A stretch of DNA of 64,000 bases, taken from positions 248,001 to 312,000 of the forward strand of contig NZ_BAGE01000018.1 of the NCBI RefSeq assembly GCF_000308675.1. The letters are read 5' to 3'. The stretch itself is not shown here. Below: more notes on the stretch, generated by a model that worked only from the letters and a program-made list of their open reading frames with translations, ran no database searches and was not told where the DNA came from. Source of the stretch: Nocardia paucivorans NBRC 100373. Lineage in GTDB: Bacteria > Actinomycetota > Actinomycetes > Mycobacteriales > Mycobacteriaceae. Within the stretch, counting starts at the first letter, position 1.

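Noticed and set aside
29268..64000. Idea that giant B is several adjacent genes
   Set aside because: No stop occurs in the frame, no internal hairpin terminator was noticed, and modules join through continuous coiled coils. Internal starts cannot be excluded, but the sequence supports one gene.
1..64000. tRNA genes, insertion sequences or attachment sites flanking the insert
   Set aside because: I saw no cloverleaf-like sequence, transposase, integrase or obvious direct repeats at the rpsN or rpsH borders. The mechanism of insertion is therefore left open.

Overview
The window looks like a chromosome segment from a high-GC actinomycete, most likely Nocardia or a close relative. The evidence is the spc-type ribosomal operon order, a zinc-binding uS14, a short-lid adenylate kinase, GTG starts, and WXG100-like plus EbfC/YbaB-like small proteins beside very large putative type VII (ESX) substrates. 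Genus assignment is inference.

Layout. Bases 1-350 hold the 3' end of rplE and rpsN, followed by a perfect hairpin terminator (387-425). The rest of the operon (rpsH, rplF, rplR, rpsE, rpmD, rplO) resumes only at 20122, then secY-adk-map and a convergent dtd. About 19.7 kb of accessory DNA therefore sits between rpsN and rpsH. It contains, in order: a broken PIN-type toxin relic, a GNAT-like protein, an AT-richer DUF1023 alpha/beta hydrolase with a small partner, a four-helix membrane protein (minus strand), a small secreted protein, a response-regulator pseudogene, cassette A, and a minus-strand set of DUF2231 membrane protein, hemerythrin and manganese catalase.

Two paralogous cassettes share the order WXG100-like gene, EbfC/YbaB-like gene, giant gene. 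Cassette A (7643-17179) ends in a 2863-residue protein. It carries a WXG-type N-terminus, a J-domain-like HPD segment, two degenerate ADP-ribosyltransferase-like modules, three papain-fold modules and five LuxR-type helix-turn-helix (HTH) domains. Cassette B (26555 to beyond the right edge) starts with a two-domain immunity-like protein and ends in one uninterrupted reading frame from 29268 to past base 64000. That is more than 11,577 residues without a stop.

The giant protein of cassette B reads as follows: ESX-like N-terminus, a Ser/Gly/Asp-rich spacer, coiled coils, four PP2C phosphatase modules (one dead, three with their metal ligands), about nine degenerate DUF1023-like alpha/beta modules that alternate with about nine papain-fold modules, a sigma-70-like region, and a tandem array of at least 14 LacI-type HTH repeats that runs off the window. 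The PP2C-PP2C-alpha/beta-papain block of about 5.4 kb is duplicated in tandem.

The most unusual feature is that both giant proteins, which look like exported toxin scaffolds by their N-termini and neighbours, carry arrays of bacterial DNA-binding domains (LuxR in A, sigma-like and LacI in B). I know of no described system with this composition. Its function is unknown and the ideas below are marked as inference.
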